Below, piece by piece: positions 16,272 to 24,975 of a stretch of 46,371 nucleotides of DNA. A program made the translations under genes and the position numbers. Source of the stretch: an uncultured Alphaproteobacteria bacterium (GTDB taxonomy: Bacteria > Pseudomonadota > Alphaproteobacteria > RF32 > CAG-239); the NCBI GenBank assembly GCA_910585375.1, contig CAJUCZ010000015.1, forward strand, positions 1 through 46,371, in the 5' to 3' direction. Within the stretch, counting starts at the first letter, position 1, and every line of letters begins with the position of its first letter. The notes under the pieces were generated by a model. The model worked only from the letters and a program-made list of their open reading frames with translations. It was not told the DNA's origin and made no database searches.

Positions 16272-18419
16272 ATGTTAAGACAATATGAACTTGTTGATTT
16301 GGTAAAATCATACGATCCGGACGCCGATGAGGACGCTCTCAATAAAGCTTATGTATTCGCCATGAAAAAGCACGGGGCTCAGCTTCGTGCTTCCGGCGAT
16401 CCTTATTATTCCCATCCGGTGGAAGTCGCCGGCATTTTAACAAAATTCAAACTCGATTCCGCATCCATCATCGCCGGTCTTCTGCATGATACTGTAGAAG
16501 ACACCGATACTACCGTTGAAGAAATCCGCGACAATTTCGGTGCTCAGGTTGCCCAATTGGTCGACGGCCTGACCAAATTGGCAATGATTGAACAAAAATC
16601 GGCCAACAACAAACAAGCTGAAAATTTTCGCAAATTACTGCTCGCCATGTCGGAGGATGTCCGCGTTCTGCTTATCAAACTGGCTGACCGCCTGCACAAC
16701 ATGCGTACTCTGCATTTTTTGAAAAAGCCGGAAAAACGCGCCCGTATTGCCAAAGAAACCCTTGACATTTACGCTCCGCTTGCCGAACGCATCGGTATGC
16801 AGGGGATCAAGACTGAATTGGAGGAAATCGCCTTTGCGGAACTCCACAAAGAAGCACACGATTCCATTGTCGCCCGCTTAAACTTTTTACGAGAACAAGG
16901 CAACAATCTGGTTCCCAAAATTATCAGCCAATTAGAAAAAGACATGAAAGATAACGGCATTGATGCCGATATCACCGGTCGGGAAAAGTCACCTTATTCC
17001 ATCTGGCGCAAAATGCAGCAGAAAAACGCTTCTTTTGAGCAACTTTCCGACATTATGGCCTTTCGTATCTGCGTCGATGACATTGGCACCTGTTATCAGG
17101 CTCTGGGTGTGGTCCACAGCAAGTACCATATGGTGCCCCGCCGTTTTAAAGATTATATTTCGACACCCAAACCCAACGGCTACCAGTCAATCCACACCGG
17201 CGTCATCGGACCGGAAAATACCCGCATCGAAATCCAGATACGTACCCGTGAAATGCATGAAATTGCAGAGAAAGGCATTGCCGCCCACTGGGCATACAAA
17301 CAGGGACAAAAAGCCGTCGGCAAAAACTTCCGTTGGATTCGCGAACTGCTCGAGATTTTGGAACAGGCTTCCAATCCGGAAGAATTTTTGGAAAACACCA
17401 AACTGGAAATGTATAATGATCAGGTTTTCTGCTTTACGCCCAAAGGCGACCTGATCGGCCTGCCGATGAACTCCACACCGGTTGACTTTGCCTATGCCGT
17501 CCATTCTACTGTCGGCGACACTTGCGTTGGCGCTAAAATCAACGGTGAAATCCGCCCGCTTCGGACAATCCTGCAAAACGGCGATCAGGTTGAAGTCCTC
17601 ACCTCTAAAGCCCAGCATCCGTCAACGGAATGGGAGCGTTTTGTCGTTACGGGCAAAGCCAAAGCCGCCATCCGCCGTTATGTCCGCGCTTTCAAACGCG
17701 ACCAGTTTATTACGCTTGGGCAGCAGCTTCTGGAACGGACTTTTAAAGGCGAAAACCTTGAATTCTCTGAAAAGGGACTGGTTAATATCCTGCCTAATTT
17801 TGAAGCGGAATCAATTGACGACATCTATGCCAAAGTCGGCGAAGGGCTGGTAACGGCTTGGGATGTTATGAAAGCGGTTTATCCGGGATATAAACAGTCC
17901 AAACTCGGCCGCGTTGTCAAATCCTTAAAAGTTCCTGTTTTCAAAAAATCTGCCAAGGAAAAGAAAAGCGAGCCGTTAAAAATCAAAGGCCTGATTCCGG
18001 GCATGGCCGTCCATTTCGCCGGTTGCTGCCACCCTCTCCCCGGAGACCGGATTGTCGGGATTGTTACCACCGGCAAAGGGGTTGCCATTCATACGATCGA
18101 CTGTAAACTTTTGGAAAAATACGCCGATGAACCGGAGCGCTGGCTTGACATCTCATGGGGCGATGCCGCAACCGACGCACCGCACGTCGGCCGGCTGAAA
18201 GTCATGCTCAATAACGAACCCGGCGCACTGGCCGAACTCTCCAATCTGGTTGCCCGCAACAACGGCAACATCGCCAACTTGAATATCGTTTATCGGACGA
18301 TTAGTTATTTTGAGATACTGGTTGACATTGAAGTCAAAGACCTGAAACACCTGACCGATATCATTGCCGCCATGAAAGCCAGTAAAGTCATCAGTTATGT
18401 TTCCCGTTCCGTCCAGTAA
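16272..18419 (+). CDS. Bifunctional (p)ppGpp synthetase/hydrolase (RSH)
   Basis: Makes and degrades the stringent-response alarmone. The 715-residue protein has the HD hydrolase domain with metal ligands His48 and His72-Asp73 (YYSHPVEV, GLLHDTVEDT), and the synthetase domain with RRFKDYISTPKPNGYQS (the RFKD motif fits a bifunctional enzyme). Then come IQIRTREMHEIAEKG, a TGS domain (VFCFTPKGDLIGLP), a conserved-Cys region (FAGCCHPLPGD) and a C-terminal ACT domain (GALAELSNLVARNNGNI). All key residues are present, so both activities are predicted. GGGAG precedes the start. It lies downstream of rpoZ and upstream of a DUF2062 gene. Confidence 0.94.
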   Translation: MLRQYELVDLVKSYDPDADEDALNKAYVFAMKKHGAQLRASGDPYYSHPVEVAGILTKFKLDSASIIAGLLHDTVEDTDTTVEEIRDNFGAQVAQLVDGLTKLAMIEQKSANNKQAENFRKLLLAMSEDVRVLLIKLADRLHNMRTLHFLKKPEKRARIAKETLDIYAPLAERIGMQGIKTELEEIAFAELHKEAHDSIVARLNFLREQGNNLVPKIISQLEKDMKDNGIDADITGREKSPYSIWRKMQQKNASFEQLSDIMAFRICVDDIGTCYQALGVVHSKYHMVPRRFKDYISTPKPNGYQSIHTGVIGPENTRIEIQIRTREMHEIAEKGIAAHWAYKQGQKAVGKNFRWIRELLEILEQASNPEEFLENTKLEMYNDQVFCFTPKGDLIGLPMNSTPVDFAYAVHSTVGDTCVGAKINGEIRPLRTILQNGDQVEVLTSKAQHPSTEWERFVVTGKAKAAIRRYVRAFKRDQFITLGQQLLERTFKGENLEFSEKGLVNILPNFEAESIDDIYAKVGEGLVTAWDVMKAVYPGYKQSKLGRVVKSLKVPVFKKSAKEKKSEPLKIKGLIPGMAVHFAGCCHPLPGDRIVGIVTTGKGVAIHTIDCKLLEKYADEPERWLDISWGDAATDAPHVGRLKVMLNNEPGALAELSNLVARNNGNIANLNIVYRTISYFEILVDIEVKDLKHLTDIIAAMKASKVISYVSRSVQ

Positions 18420-18428
18420 ACCAAACTT

Positions 18429-18998
18429 ATGGAGCTTACCTTGTCCGAACAGCAAAAAAAACCATTTCCGATCCGCAGCCGGTTATCCGGTCTGTGGCAT
18501 CATTTGCTTGACCGTCTGGAAGAACTGAGCGGAACCCCGCAATCAATTGCTGCCGGTTTCGCCTGCGGCGTCGCCGTATCTTTCACGCCTTTTCTGGGCT
18601 TTCATTGTATCCTTGCAGCTATAATGGCCTGGTTTATCCGCGGCAATGTTTTGGCTGCCGCCATTGGTACAATTGCAGGCAATCCGTGGACTTTTCCTTT
18701 CATCTGGATTTCGGTATTATACACCGGCCGCCTTATTTTGGGCGGCGCTTATGGGCAAAGTACACAAGTTGATTTCTTACATTTTTTTGAAAAATCAACC
18801 CATGCTCTGTTAAGTTTTGACTTTAGCTCCTTTTTAACCGATATCTGGCCGATATTGTGGCCGATGATAATCGGCTGCATACCCTTTTTTCTGATTGTCT
18901 GGTTTATCACTTATTATCTGTTAAAAACCGCACTCTTAAAATTCGGCACCCAAAAATTGCAGAGACTTGAAAACAAAGCAGACAAACTGAGGGACTAA
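18429..18998 (+). CDS. DUF2062 membrane protein
   Basis: 189 residues. An N-terminal amphipathic region is followed by the DUF2062 core: GTPQSIAAGFACGVAVSFTP, FIRGNVLAAAIGTIAGNP and WTFPFIWISVLYTGR, with about three membrane helices and a last helix near 135-160. Family function is not established. It is nine bases after rsh and eight bases before acpS, so it forms part of the housekeeping operon. Confidence 0.87.
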   Translation: MELTLSEQQKKPFPIRSRLSGLWHHLLDRLEELSGTPQSIAAGFACGVAVSFTPFLGFHCILAAIMAWFIRGNVLAAAIGTIAGNPWTFPFIWISVLYTGRLILGGAYGQSTQVDFLHFFEKSTHALLSFDFSSFLTDIWPILWPMIIGCIPFFLIVWFITYYLLKTALLKFGTQKLQRLENKADKLRD

Positions 18999-19005
18999 AA
19001 AAACA

Positions 19006-19410
19006 ATGATTATCGGCATCGGCAATGATCTTGCCAATATAGAACGCATCAAAAAAAGCATTGAAAAATTCGGGCAACGCTTCATTAACAAAATATTTTC
19101 GGAAGAAGAACAGGCCGAGCTGTCCAAACGTCAAAAAATTTCGGCTCATGAATACGCCTGCTCCGCCGCCCGCCGTTTTGCCGCCAAAGAAGCCTGTTCC
19201 AAAGCTCTGGGCACCGGCTTCCGGCAAGGTGTCTTCTGGCCGGACCTGATCATTACCCACACGCCGGCCGGCAAACCCGAACTGCAACTGCGCGGAAATG
19301 CCGCCAAACATCTTAACACCCTCAGCGGCAGCACTCCCTGCCGCCTGCATGTAACAATGACGGACGACTACCCTTGGGCTCAGGCTTTTGTAATTATTGA
19401 AGCTTTATAA
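19006..19410 (+). CDS. acpS: Holo-[acyl-carrier-protein] synthase
   Basis: Transfers 4'-phosphopantetheine from CoA to acyl carrier protein. 134 residues, typical AcpS length. IGIGNDLANIERI at the N-terminus holds the Mg-binding Asp (canonical G-x-D), and RRFAAKEACSKALGTG is the second signature with its catalytic Glu; HTPAGKPELQL follows. It is first in the common alphaproteobacterial order acpS-lepB-rnc-era. A 141-base AT-rich gap separates it from lepB. Confidence 0.94.
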   Translation: MIIGIGNDLANIERIKKSIEKFGQRFINKIFSEEEQAELSKRQKISAHEYACSAARRFAAKEACSKALGTGFRQGVFWPDLIITHTPAGKPELQLRGNAAKHLNTLSGSTPCRLHVTMTDDYPWAQAFVIIEAL

Positions 19411-19551
19411 AAAAGTTAAAAAAAATCATATTCTTAACTTCAAATTAATGAAAATATTACATGATAACTATTGATATCCAAACAATATTGTTTATGATAT
19501 ATCAGATTTGTTAAAAGAATTCCGCACGGCAGCTCAGGAAAGAAATTGGTT

Positions 19552-20283
19552 ATGGAAAAAGACGAAAGCATTTTAGATACAATAAAAACAATTATTTATG
19601 CCATTTTGATTGCAATAGTAATCCGCACATTTTTGTTTGAACCGTTCAAAATCCCGTCCGGTTCAATGTACCCGACCTTACATGTCGGCGATTATCTTTT
19701 TGTTTCAAAATACACCTACGGCTATTCCAAACATTCTTTCCCGTTCAGCCTGCCGCTTTTTAACGGCCGTATCTGGGCAGACACGCCGCAGCGCGGTGAT
19801 GTTGTCGTTTTCAAATTTCCGCAGGACAACAAAACCGACTTCATCAAACGCATCATCGGCCTGCCCGGAGACAAAATCAAAATGCAGGACGGTATTTTAT
19901 ACATCAACGGCAAAAACGTTGACCGCCAACAGATTGAAGACTTTGTCATCCGCGACAAATTCGGTAACGGCGAACGCTATACCCAATATGTCGAAACCCT
20001 GCCAAATGGCGTCAAACACAATATTCTTGAGATTTCCGACCAACAAGAACTTGTTGACAACATGGTCGAGGTCACCGTTCCGGAAAACAGCTATTTTGTC
20101 ATGGGCGACAACCGTGACCGTTCTGATGACAGCCGCCTGAGCGTCGGTTTTGTTCCGTTTGAAAATCTGGTCGGCAAAGCCCGCTGGCTGTTTTTCTCCC
20201 ACAATACGGACGACGCATGGTACAAACCCTGGGCTTGGACAAAGAAAATCCGCTTTGAAAGAATGTTTAAGAAAATACAATAA
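19552..20283 (+). CDS. lepB: Signal peptidase I
   Basis: Membrane serine protease that removes Sec signal peptides in the periplasm; the many exported proteins of this window are likely clients. 243 residues. One N-terminal membrane helix (about 12-28) precedes the catalytic Ser38 in KIPSGSMYPTL. The general-base Lys lies in FIKRIIGLPGD, and the C-terminal box is MGDNRDRSDDSR. An in-frame TTG at 19546 has better spacing from AGGAAAG than the ATG used here, adding only two residues. Confidence 0.94.
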   Translation: MEKDESILDTIKTIIYAILIAIVIRTFLFEPFKIPSGSMYPTLHVGDYLFVSKYTYGYSKHSFPFSLPLFNGRIWADTPQRGDVVVFKFPQDNKTDFIKRIIGLPGDKIKMQDGILYINGKNVDRQQIEDFVIRDKFGNGERYTQYVETLPNGVKHNILEISDQQELVDNMVEVTVPENSYFVMGDNRDRSDDSRLSVGFVPFENLVGKARWLFFSHNTDDAWYKPWAWTKKIRFERMFKKIQ

Positions 20284-20285
20284 TC

Positions 20286-20936
20286 ATGCTTGAAGATTTA
20301 CAAAACATATTAAAATACCATTTCAAAAATCCGCAATTGCTGCGTCAGGCCCTAACCCACAGCAGCCACACGACAGACGTGGCTCAGAACTATGAACGGC
20401 TGGAATTTCTGGGGGATCGGGTCTTGGGGCTGAGCATTGCCGCCCTTCTCTACAAAATTTTTCCCAATGAACCTGAGGGCAGCCTGTCACAACGTTTTGT
20501 CGGTCTCGTCTGCAAAGAAACCGTTGCCCAAATGGCTCAAACACTTCATCTTGACAGATATATGATTGTGGCCAATGAAGACATCCGCAGCAACGAAAAC
20601 GTGTTGTGCGACGTTTGCGAAGCTGTTATCGGCGCCATTTTTATAGATGCCGGGGATGAAGAAGCCATCAGCTTTGTCGATACCCACTGGAAAGAACTAA
20701 TCGATAAAAACGTCGAACCACCGAAGGATTCAAAAACAAAATTACAAGAAGTCGCTCACAGCAAAGGCTTTCCGCTGCCGGAATATGTTGTGCTGAGTCG
20801 GGAAGGCTCCGAACATGAACCGATATTTCACATTGCCGTTAAAATCGGCAAACTGCCGCCGGCCGTCGGCACCGGCCGCAACAAAAAATTAGCGCAGCAG
20901 GCCGCTGCCTCTCAAATGCTGGAAAGGCTGAAGTAA
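20286..20936 (+). CDS. rnc: Ribonuclease III
   Basis: Cleaves double-stranded RNA, including rRNA precursors. 216 residues. The catalytic signature ERLEFLGDRVLGL is present (Arg replaces the common Ser after Asp, as is usual in alphaproteobacteria). The second metal-ligand helix is CDVCEAVIGAIFIDAG, and a C-terminal dsRNA-binding domain spans about 147-216 (DSKTKLQEVAHSKG, NKKLAQQAAASQML). It starts two bases after lepB ends and is followed one base later by era, so translation is coupled. Confidence 0.95.
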   Translation: MLEDLQNILKYHFKNPQLLRQALTHSSHTTDVAQNYERLEFLGDRVLGLSIAALLYKIFPNEPEGSLSQRFVGLVCKETVAQMAQTLHLDRYMIVANEDIRSNENVLCDVCEAVIGAIFIDAGDEEAISFVDTHWKELIDKNVEPPKDSKTKLQEVAHSKGFPLPEYVVLSREGSEHEPIFHIAVKIGKLPPAVGTGRNKKLAQQAAASQMLERLK

Positions 20937-20937
20937 G

Positions 20938-21864
20938 ATGACGGAAGACAATCACACAACAGAAAAAAGTTTGCCGTCCCGTTGCGGATTTGTCGCGCTG
21001 ATTGGTGCGCCGAATGCCGGAAAATCAACCATAACCAACGACTTTGTCGGATCCAAAGTCACCATCGTTTCACCTAAGGTTCAAACCACGCGTTCTTTAG
21101 TCAAAGGCATCGGTATCTGGAAAAACACTCAGATTATCTTTATTGATACGCCGGGGATCTTCAAACCCAAACGCAGGCTTGACCGTGCAATGGTTGCCTC
21201 CTCTTGGGACGGCGCCGGCGATGCCGACATTACCGTATTGGTTGTTGACGCCAAACGAGGTTTTGATGACGAAACCCGTGCCATCATTAACAAACTTAAC
21301 AAAAACAAAAAAGAAGCCCTTCTCCTGATTAATAAAATCGACCTTGTTCACCAAGATAAACTTTTAGGTTTGAGCGCCGCATTGAACGAAGCCGGAAATT
21401 TCAAAGAAACCTTTTTTGTTTCCGCTGAGAACGGCAAAAACCTGGAAGACTTTTACAACTACCTCGCTGACAATCTGCCGCTCAGCCCATGGTATTATCC
21501 GGAAGACCAGATTTCTGACATGCCTTTGCGCATTCTGGCTGCCGAGATCACCCGCGAAAAACTTTTTCTCTGCCTTCATCAGGAACTCCCCTATGCCCTG
21601 ACCGTCGAAACCGAAATATGGGATCGCCGCGAAGACGGCTCCGTCCGTTGTGAGCAAACAATTTATGTTGAACGAGACAACCAAAAAATCATTGTACTCG
21701 GCAAAGGCGGCGCCATGATCAAAAAAATCGGGCAGATGGCGCGCAAAGAAATCGAAGAACTGTTGGAAACCCGCGTCCATTTGTTTTTGTTTGTCAAAGT
21801 ACGCGAAAACTGGATTAACGATCCCGCCCGCTATAAAGATCTTCAACTCAATTTCAATGCCTGA
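20938..21864 (+). CDS. era: GTPase Era
   Basis: Ribosome-assembly GTPase that binds 16S rRNA. 308 residues. G1 GAPNAGKST (23-31), G3 DTPG, G4 NKID, and a C-terminal KH domain (KGGAMIKKIGQMARKEIEELL, VRENWINDPA). The fit with the family is full length. It is the last gene of the acpS-lepB-rnc-era block; the usual recO does not follow. Confidence 0.95.
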   Translation: MTEDNHTTEKSLPSRCGFVALIGAPNAGKSTITNDFVGSKVTIVSPKVQTTRSLVKGIGIWKNTQIIFIDTPGIFKPKRRLDRAMVASSWDGAGDADITVLVVDAKRGFDDETRAIINKLNKNKKEALLLINKIDLVHQDKLLGLSAALNEAGNFKETFFVSAENGKNLEDFYNYLADNLPLSPWYYPEDQISDMPLRILAAEITREKLFLCLHQELPYALTVETEIWDRREDGSVRCEQTIYVERDNQKIIVLGKGGAMIKKIGQMARKEIEELLETRVHLFLFVKVRENWINDPARYKDLQLNFNA

Positions 21865-21969
21865 AATATTTCTTGCCAAACCTTGGAAAGCATGCTATAA
21901 AAACACCCTAAACAAGTTATTATAGCATAATATTATCAAGATTTATTAATCCCTGAAATTTTCAAAAGT

Positions 21970-23493
21970 ATGAAAGAAAAATTAACACGTTCCGTAATGC
22001 TTAAGGCCTTGCGCCATTCAGACAGACGTTTACGCGAAAAAGCATGGTACCGCTTTGCTTTGGACATTTTAACAAACAATCCGCAAAAATTGTTAAACCT
22101 CTCGGAAATCAATTTTAAATATAATGTTTACTCCCCCCGCGAAATGTTTGACGCCGCATTGCTTGTATTACTCCAGCATGATGAAATTCCTAAAGAAAAT
22201 GCCAAAATATTTATCAATGAATTTTTGCATTTCAAAGATAAAAAGCTTGCCATTGACCTGTTGTTTCGTTGGGCGGAAGAGTTCCCGGCTTTTGTTTGTC
22301 AGGATATACTTGAACAACTGCTTGACCAAGCAGGCAATATGTCTCATGCCCGCCGGCTGTTACACTTGGCTTCAATACAAAAAGGCATCGGCAAATATGA
22401 GGATGTCTGGCTGCAAATGGCTGTCAGCCAAGCAGAAAAAGCGGATATGAGATTAACGGAAACGCTAAAAGAAATGCATAATATCATCCGCCTGCGCAAA
22501 GGCCATGATTTATGCGTGCGCTTGTTAAAAGCCTATCTGAAACCGGAAACAATTGCTCACGAAAGCAGTGCAATTGAACTCGACGGCCGGCTGTATGACA
22601 TTTCTTTTGCTATTTCAAGCGGAGAGAGCCAAAATCTGGTTCAAAAATTCGTTCTGCTCCTGTTGGAACATGAGAAATATGAAACTTTGCTCAAACTTCT
22701 AAATCTACCCGGCAGCTGCCTAAAACACCGGATGTTTTATGCTTTGTCCGTACGAACGATTTTTGAGCATCAGATAAAGCACCCCAACCCCGTTGCGTCT
22801 TTTTGTTATCAAGTCATCACCGATGCCCACAAACAAAACCTGCTATGGGCTTATACCGGCGAAATATTCGAATTTCTGTGCCGGCTTTTGCCGGATAAAG
22901 TTTTTGACATCTGGCAAAACATGCGGGAACAAGGCAAAGTCTGCGATATAGACAAACCATGTTACATTGAACCATTGGCCGAGGCTCTTAAAAACAAGGC
23001 TAATTTTCAATTTCTCAAACAGTGGGAATACATTTGCACAATGCCTGAATCAGAAGCAAAAGATACGCTGTTGCGCAGTCTTTACGAAAATCCGGAACAT
23101 ATTAAAGAGATTTTCTCTCCTCTGGCACAAAGATTCAACTTTGTTTACCGAGGAAAAAGCTGGAAAACGCTGCACTGTATCACCGTATCACAAGACGAAA
23201 AATTTCCCTTACGGATATTGCTGGAATATCTGTATTATTCGCATTTTGACGCCGTGACACAGGACGACATTGTCAAAATATGTTCTTTAACGGAAAAGCT
23301 TGCCATGGCTTACAGCTCAAGAAGTCTGAAACAAAAAGCCTGTACGGAAATGGTGGAAGACCTTCTTTATTGGGGAGAAATAAAAGGCTGCCCGATATCC
23401 GAAAACTGCCTGAACAGCTTTAACTTGGCACAAGCTCAGATTAGATATGAAGAACATCAGCAAATGAACAAACTTTTGAAAATTGTCTATTAA
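21970..23493 (+). CDS. Large helical protein, unknown
   Basis: 507 residues, almost entirely helical by composition (rich in Leu, Lys, Glu, Ala), with no signal peptide and no membrane segment. Leucine-spaced helix pairs such as LDILTNNPQKLLNLSEINFK and FVLLLLEHEKYETLLKLLNLP suggest a HEAT/TPR-like solenoid, but no repeat consensus is clear. Many of the dozen or so cysteines lie in its middle and C-terminal part. No operon partner: it is ~105 bases after era and ends at a shared terminator. No function proposed. Confidence 0.7.
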   Translation: MKEKLTRSVMLKALRHSDRRLREKAWYRFALDILTNNPQKLLNLSEINFKYNVYSPREMFDAALLVLLQHDEIPKENAKIFINEFLHFKDKKLAIDLLFRWAEEFPAFVCQDILEQLLDQAGNMSHARRLLHLASIQKGIGKYEDVWLQMAVSQAEKADMRLTETLKEMHNIIRLRKGHDLCVRLLKAYLKPETIAHESSAIELDGRLYDISFAISSGESQNLVQKFVLLLLEHEKYETLLKLLNLPGSCLKHRMFYALSVRTIFEHQIKHPNPVASFCYQVITDAHKQNLLWAYTGEIFEFLCRLLPDKVFDIWQNMREQGKVCDIDKPCYIEPLAEALKNKANFQFLKQWEYICTMPESEAKDTLLRSLYENPEHIKEIFSPLAQRFNFVYRGKSWKTLHCITVSQDEKFPLRILLEYLYYSHFDAVTQDDIVKICSLTEKLAMAYSSRSLKQKACTEMVEDLLYWGEIKGCPISENCLNSFNLAQAQIRYEEHQQMNKLLKIVY

Positions 23494-23522
23494 TTAAAGG
23501 CGGCGTAAAAGCCGCCTTTAAT
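23493..23522. terminator. Bidirectional terminator
   Basis: Perfect 12-bp stem (23493-23504 with 23511-23522), loop GTAAAA, flanked by A- and T-rich ends, between two convergent genes. Confidence 0.8.
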
Positions 23523-23527
23523 CTTGC

Positions 23528-24106
23528 TTAAAACAGCTCACCGTCAACCCGCCAATACCCGTTTTCATACAACAAACAAAAAACCGCACAATTTGCAATC
23601 TGTGTAAAGACATAACCAAAATGATTTAACAAAGCCGCCATTGTTCCGCCATGAATTGCAACTCCCATAACCGCATATTTCTCCTGGCATAGTCCGTCAA
23701 AAACCCTCAAAACGCGTTCCAAAGATTCTTTTTTGCTTTCGCCGCCGGCAAAACGAATATCCCAAAAATCAGGATGAGTCCAATTATTGACAATATCAGG
23801 CACATTTTTCTTCAAATCCGCAATCAATTGCCCTTCGGCTTCGCCATAAAAACATTCGCGCAAGTTTTTGTTGACAATCACCGGAATATCCATCACTGCC
23901 GCAACGGCTTCAGCCGTTTGCAAAGCCCGCTTCAACGGCGAAGAAAAAATAATCTCCAAATTTTTTCCCGCCAGCTTTTGAGCAAGCTCTCCCGCCTGCC
24001 GGCATCCGTCCGGATTCAACTCATAATCCATTCCCGCCCCCTGCCAGCGCTTTTGACGATTAAGCTCGGTCTCCCCATGCCGAAAAACATAAAACTTCTT
24101 ACTCAT
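23528..24106 (-). CDS. Histidine phosphatase family protein (phosphoglycerate-mutase-like)
   Basis: 192 residues. The catalytic RHGET motif (VFRHGETELN, His about residue 9) and a second core region SSPLKRALQTAEAV are present, with GVAIHGGTMAALLNHFG providing the late catalytic His. These place it in the histidine phosphatase (PGM/CobC-like) superfamily; the substrate cannot be told. Start at 24106; the frame runs on to 24151 without similarity and partly through the repeat region. It follows the methyltransferase gene on the same strand, with the structured repeat copy C in the gap. Confidence 0.87.
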   Translation of the reverse strand: MSKKFYVFRHGETELNRQKRWQGAGMDYELNPDGCRQAGELAQKLAGKNLEIIFSSPLKRALQTAEAVAAVMDIPVIVNKNLRECFYGEAEGQLIADLKKNVPDIVNNWTHPDFWDIRFAGGESKKESLERVLRVFDGLCQEKYAVMGVAIHGGTMAALLNHFGYVFTQIANCAVFCLLYENGYWRVDGELF

Positions 24107-24149
24107 ATCTCCAATCTCCCTATCAAAAACAACCATGACAGCCCGTCCC

Positions 24150-24247
24150 ATTCGTTAAAAGCAGATAAAGGGTTGGGCTGCGTCGTTTTTTTTCGACGAC
24201 GCGTACATATAGCTACGTGAGGAGAAAAGAAACAAGCATGACAGCCC
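24150..24247. repeat. Structured intergenic repeat, diverged copy C
   Basis: Diverged relative of the repeats at 639-846: the order ATAAAG, GCTGCG-CG, T-run, CGACG-GTACA, TAC-GAG, GAAAA, ACAAGCA is kept. Strong hairpin CGTCG / CGACG around the T-run (from 24181). The outer stem here is GGGCTG (from 24175) with CAGCCC (24242-24247), different letters but the same pairing position as in copy B. An 11-base direct repeat (24134-24144 and 24237-24247) flanks it. It ends one base before the stop codon of the minus-strand methyltransferase gene. Confidence 0.6.
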
Positions 24248-24248
24248 T

Positions 24249-24806
24249 CTATCGACTTTTTACCTGCGCCCAAACAATTTGGGTAATGCCCATCTTCCTG
24301 CCCTTTTCCCAAATAAACCAGGCAAACTCCATAGCCGGTTTGCCAAAACCGAGAAAATCCACCTTGTTGGGAATCACAATCACTTTTGCCGGCGGAAACT
24401 GCGCATAAAGCTTTGCCCGCTTTTTACCGGTCAGATAACGGATCGGCAACAGCAGCGCCAAAGTCTTTTCAGCAGATTTCAGCCCCTGAACGATAAACTC
24501 ATAAGCCAATTGAAAAGGCGGATTGGTGATAATATTCGGCGCCTTTTTGTCAGAAAGCAAAAAATCCACACCGGCAGTACCATAACCGCGGTCAATCAAA
24601 TCAGAACATTCAACATCCGCATATTTTTCTTTTAAGACTTCGGCCATCCGCCCGTCGCCACAGGCCGGTTCCCATATTTTGCCCGAAAACTCATAATTGT
24701 CCAACAGCGCCTGCGTCACATATCGCGGCGTCGGATAAAAATCTTCTTTTTGCCGCAAGTCTTCCACCCTGCGCCCCAGCAATTTATACTGCTCGTTAAC
24801 TTCCAT
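24249..24806 (-). CDS. Phage-type DNA N6-adenine methyltransferase-like protein
   Basis: 185 residues. It has DFYPTPRYVTQALL, the SAM-binding WEPACGDGRMAEVL (about 42-56) and the catalytic NPPF motif (TNPPFQLAYEFI), in the order typical of small phage or prophage DNA adenine methyltransferases. No restriction endonuclease or other phage gene is adjacent, so it is an orphan, possibly a domesticated phage gene. The target could also be RNA or a protein; DNA is the best guess from the NPPF motif and the N-terminal YPTP box. It is followed by repeat copy C and the phosphatase gene. Confidence 0.8.
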   Translation of the reverse strand: MEVNEQYKLLGRRVEDLRQKEDFYPTPRYVTQALLDNYEFSGKIWEPACGDGRMAEVLKEKYADVECSDLIDRGYGTAGVDFLLSDKKAPNIITNPPFQLAYEFIVQGLKSAEKTLALLLPIRYLTGKKRAKLYAQFPPAKVIVIPNKVDFLGFGKPAMEFAWFIWEKGRKMGITQIVWAQVKSR

Positions 24807-24913
24807 TATTCACTCTCCTTGCAGAATGCCCGGAGTATAAGAAGATTTCCGGCTTTTCGCAAGCAAAAAAAAACGTTCTTTCTTAACCAATTCATTTGTC
24901 ACGATTTTGTAAT

Positions 24914-24942
24914 TTGACAAATATAAATATGCATGCCATACT
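24914..24942 (+). promoter_or_regulatory. Sigma70-type promoter of the cysteine-rich gene at 24976
   Basis: TTGACA (24914-24919), 17-base spacer, CATACT (24937-24942); predicted start of transcription near 24949, leaving a leader of only about 27 bases with GGAG at 24966-24969. Confidence 0.65.
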
Positions 24943-24975
24943 AAAATTGTGTAGCATGTACTATTGGAGACAACA

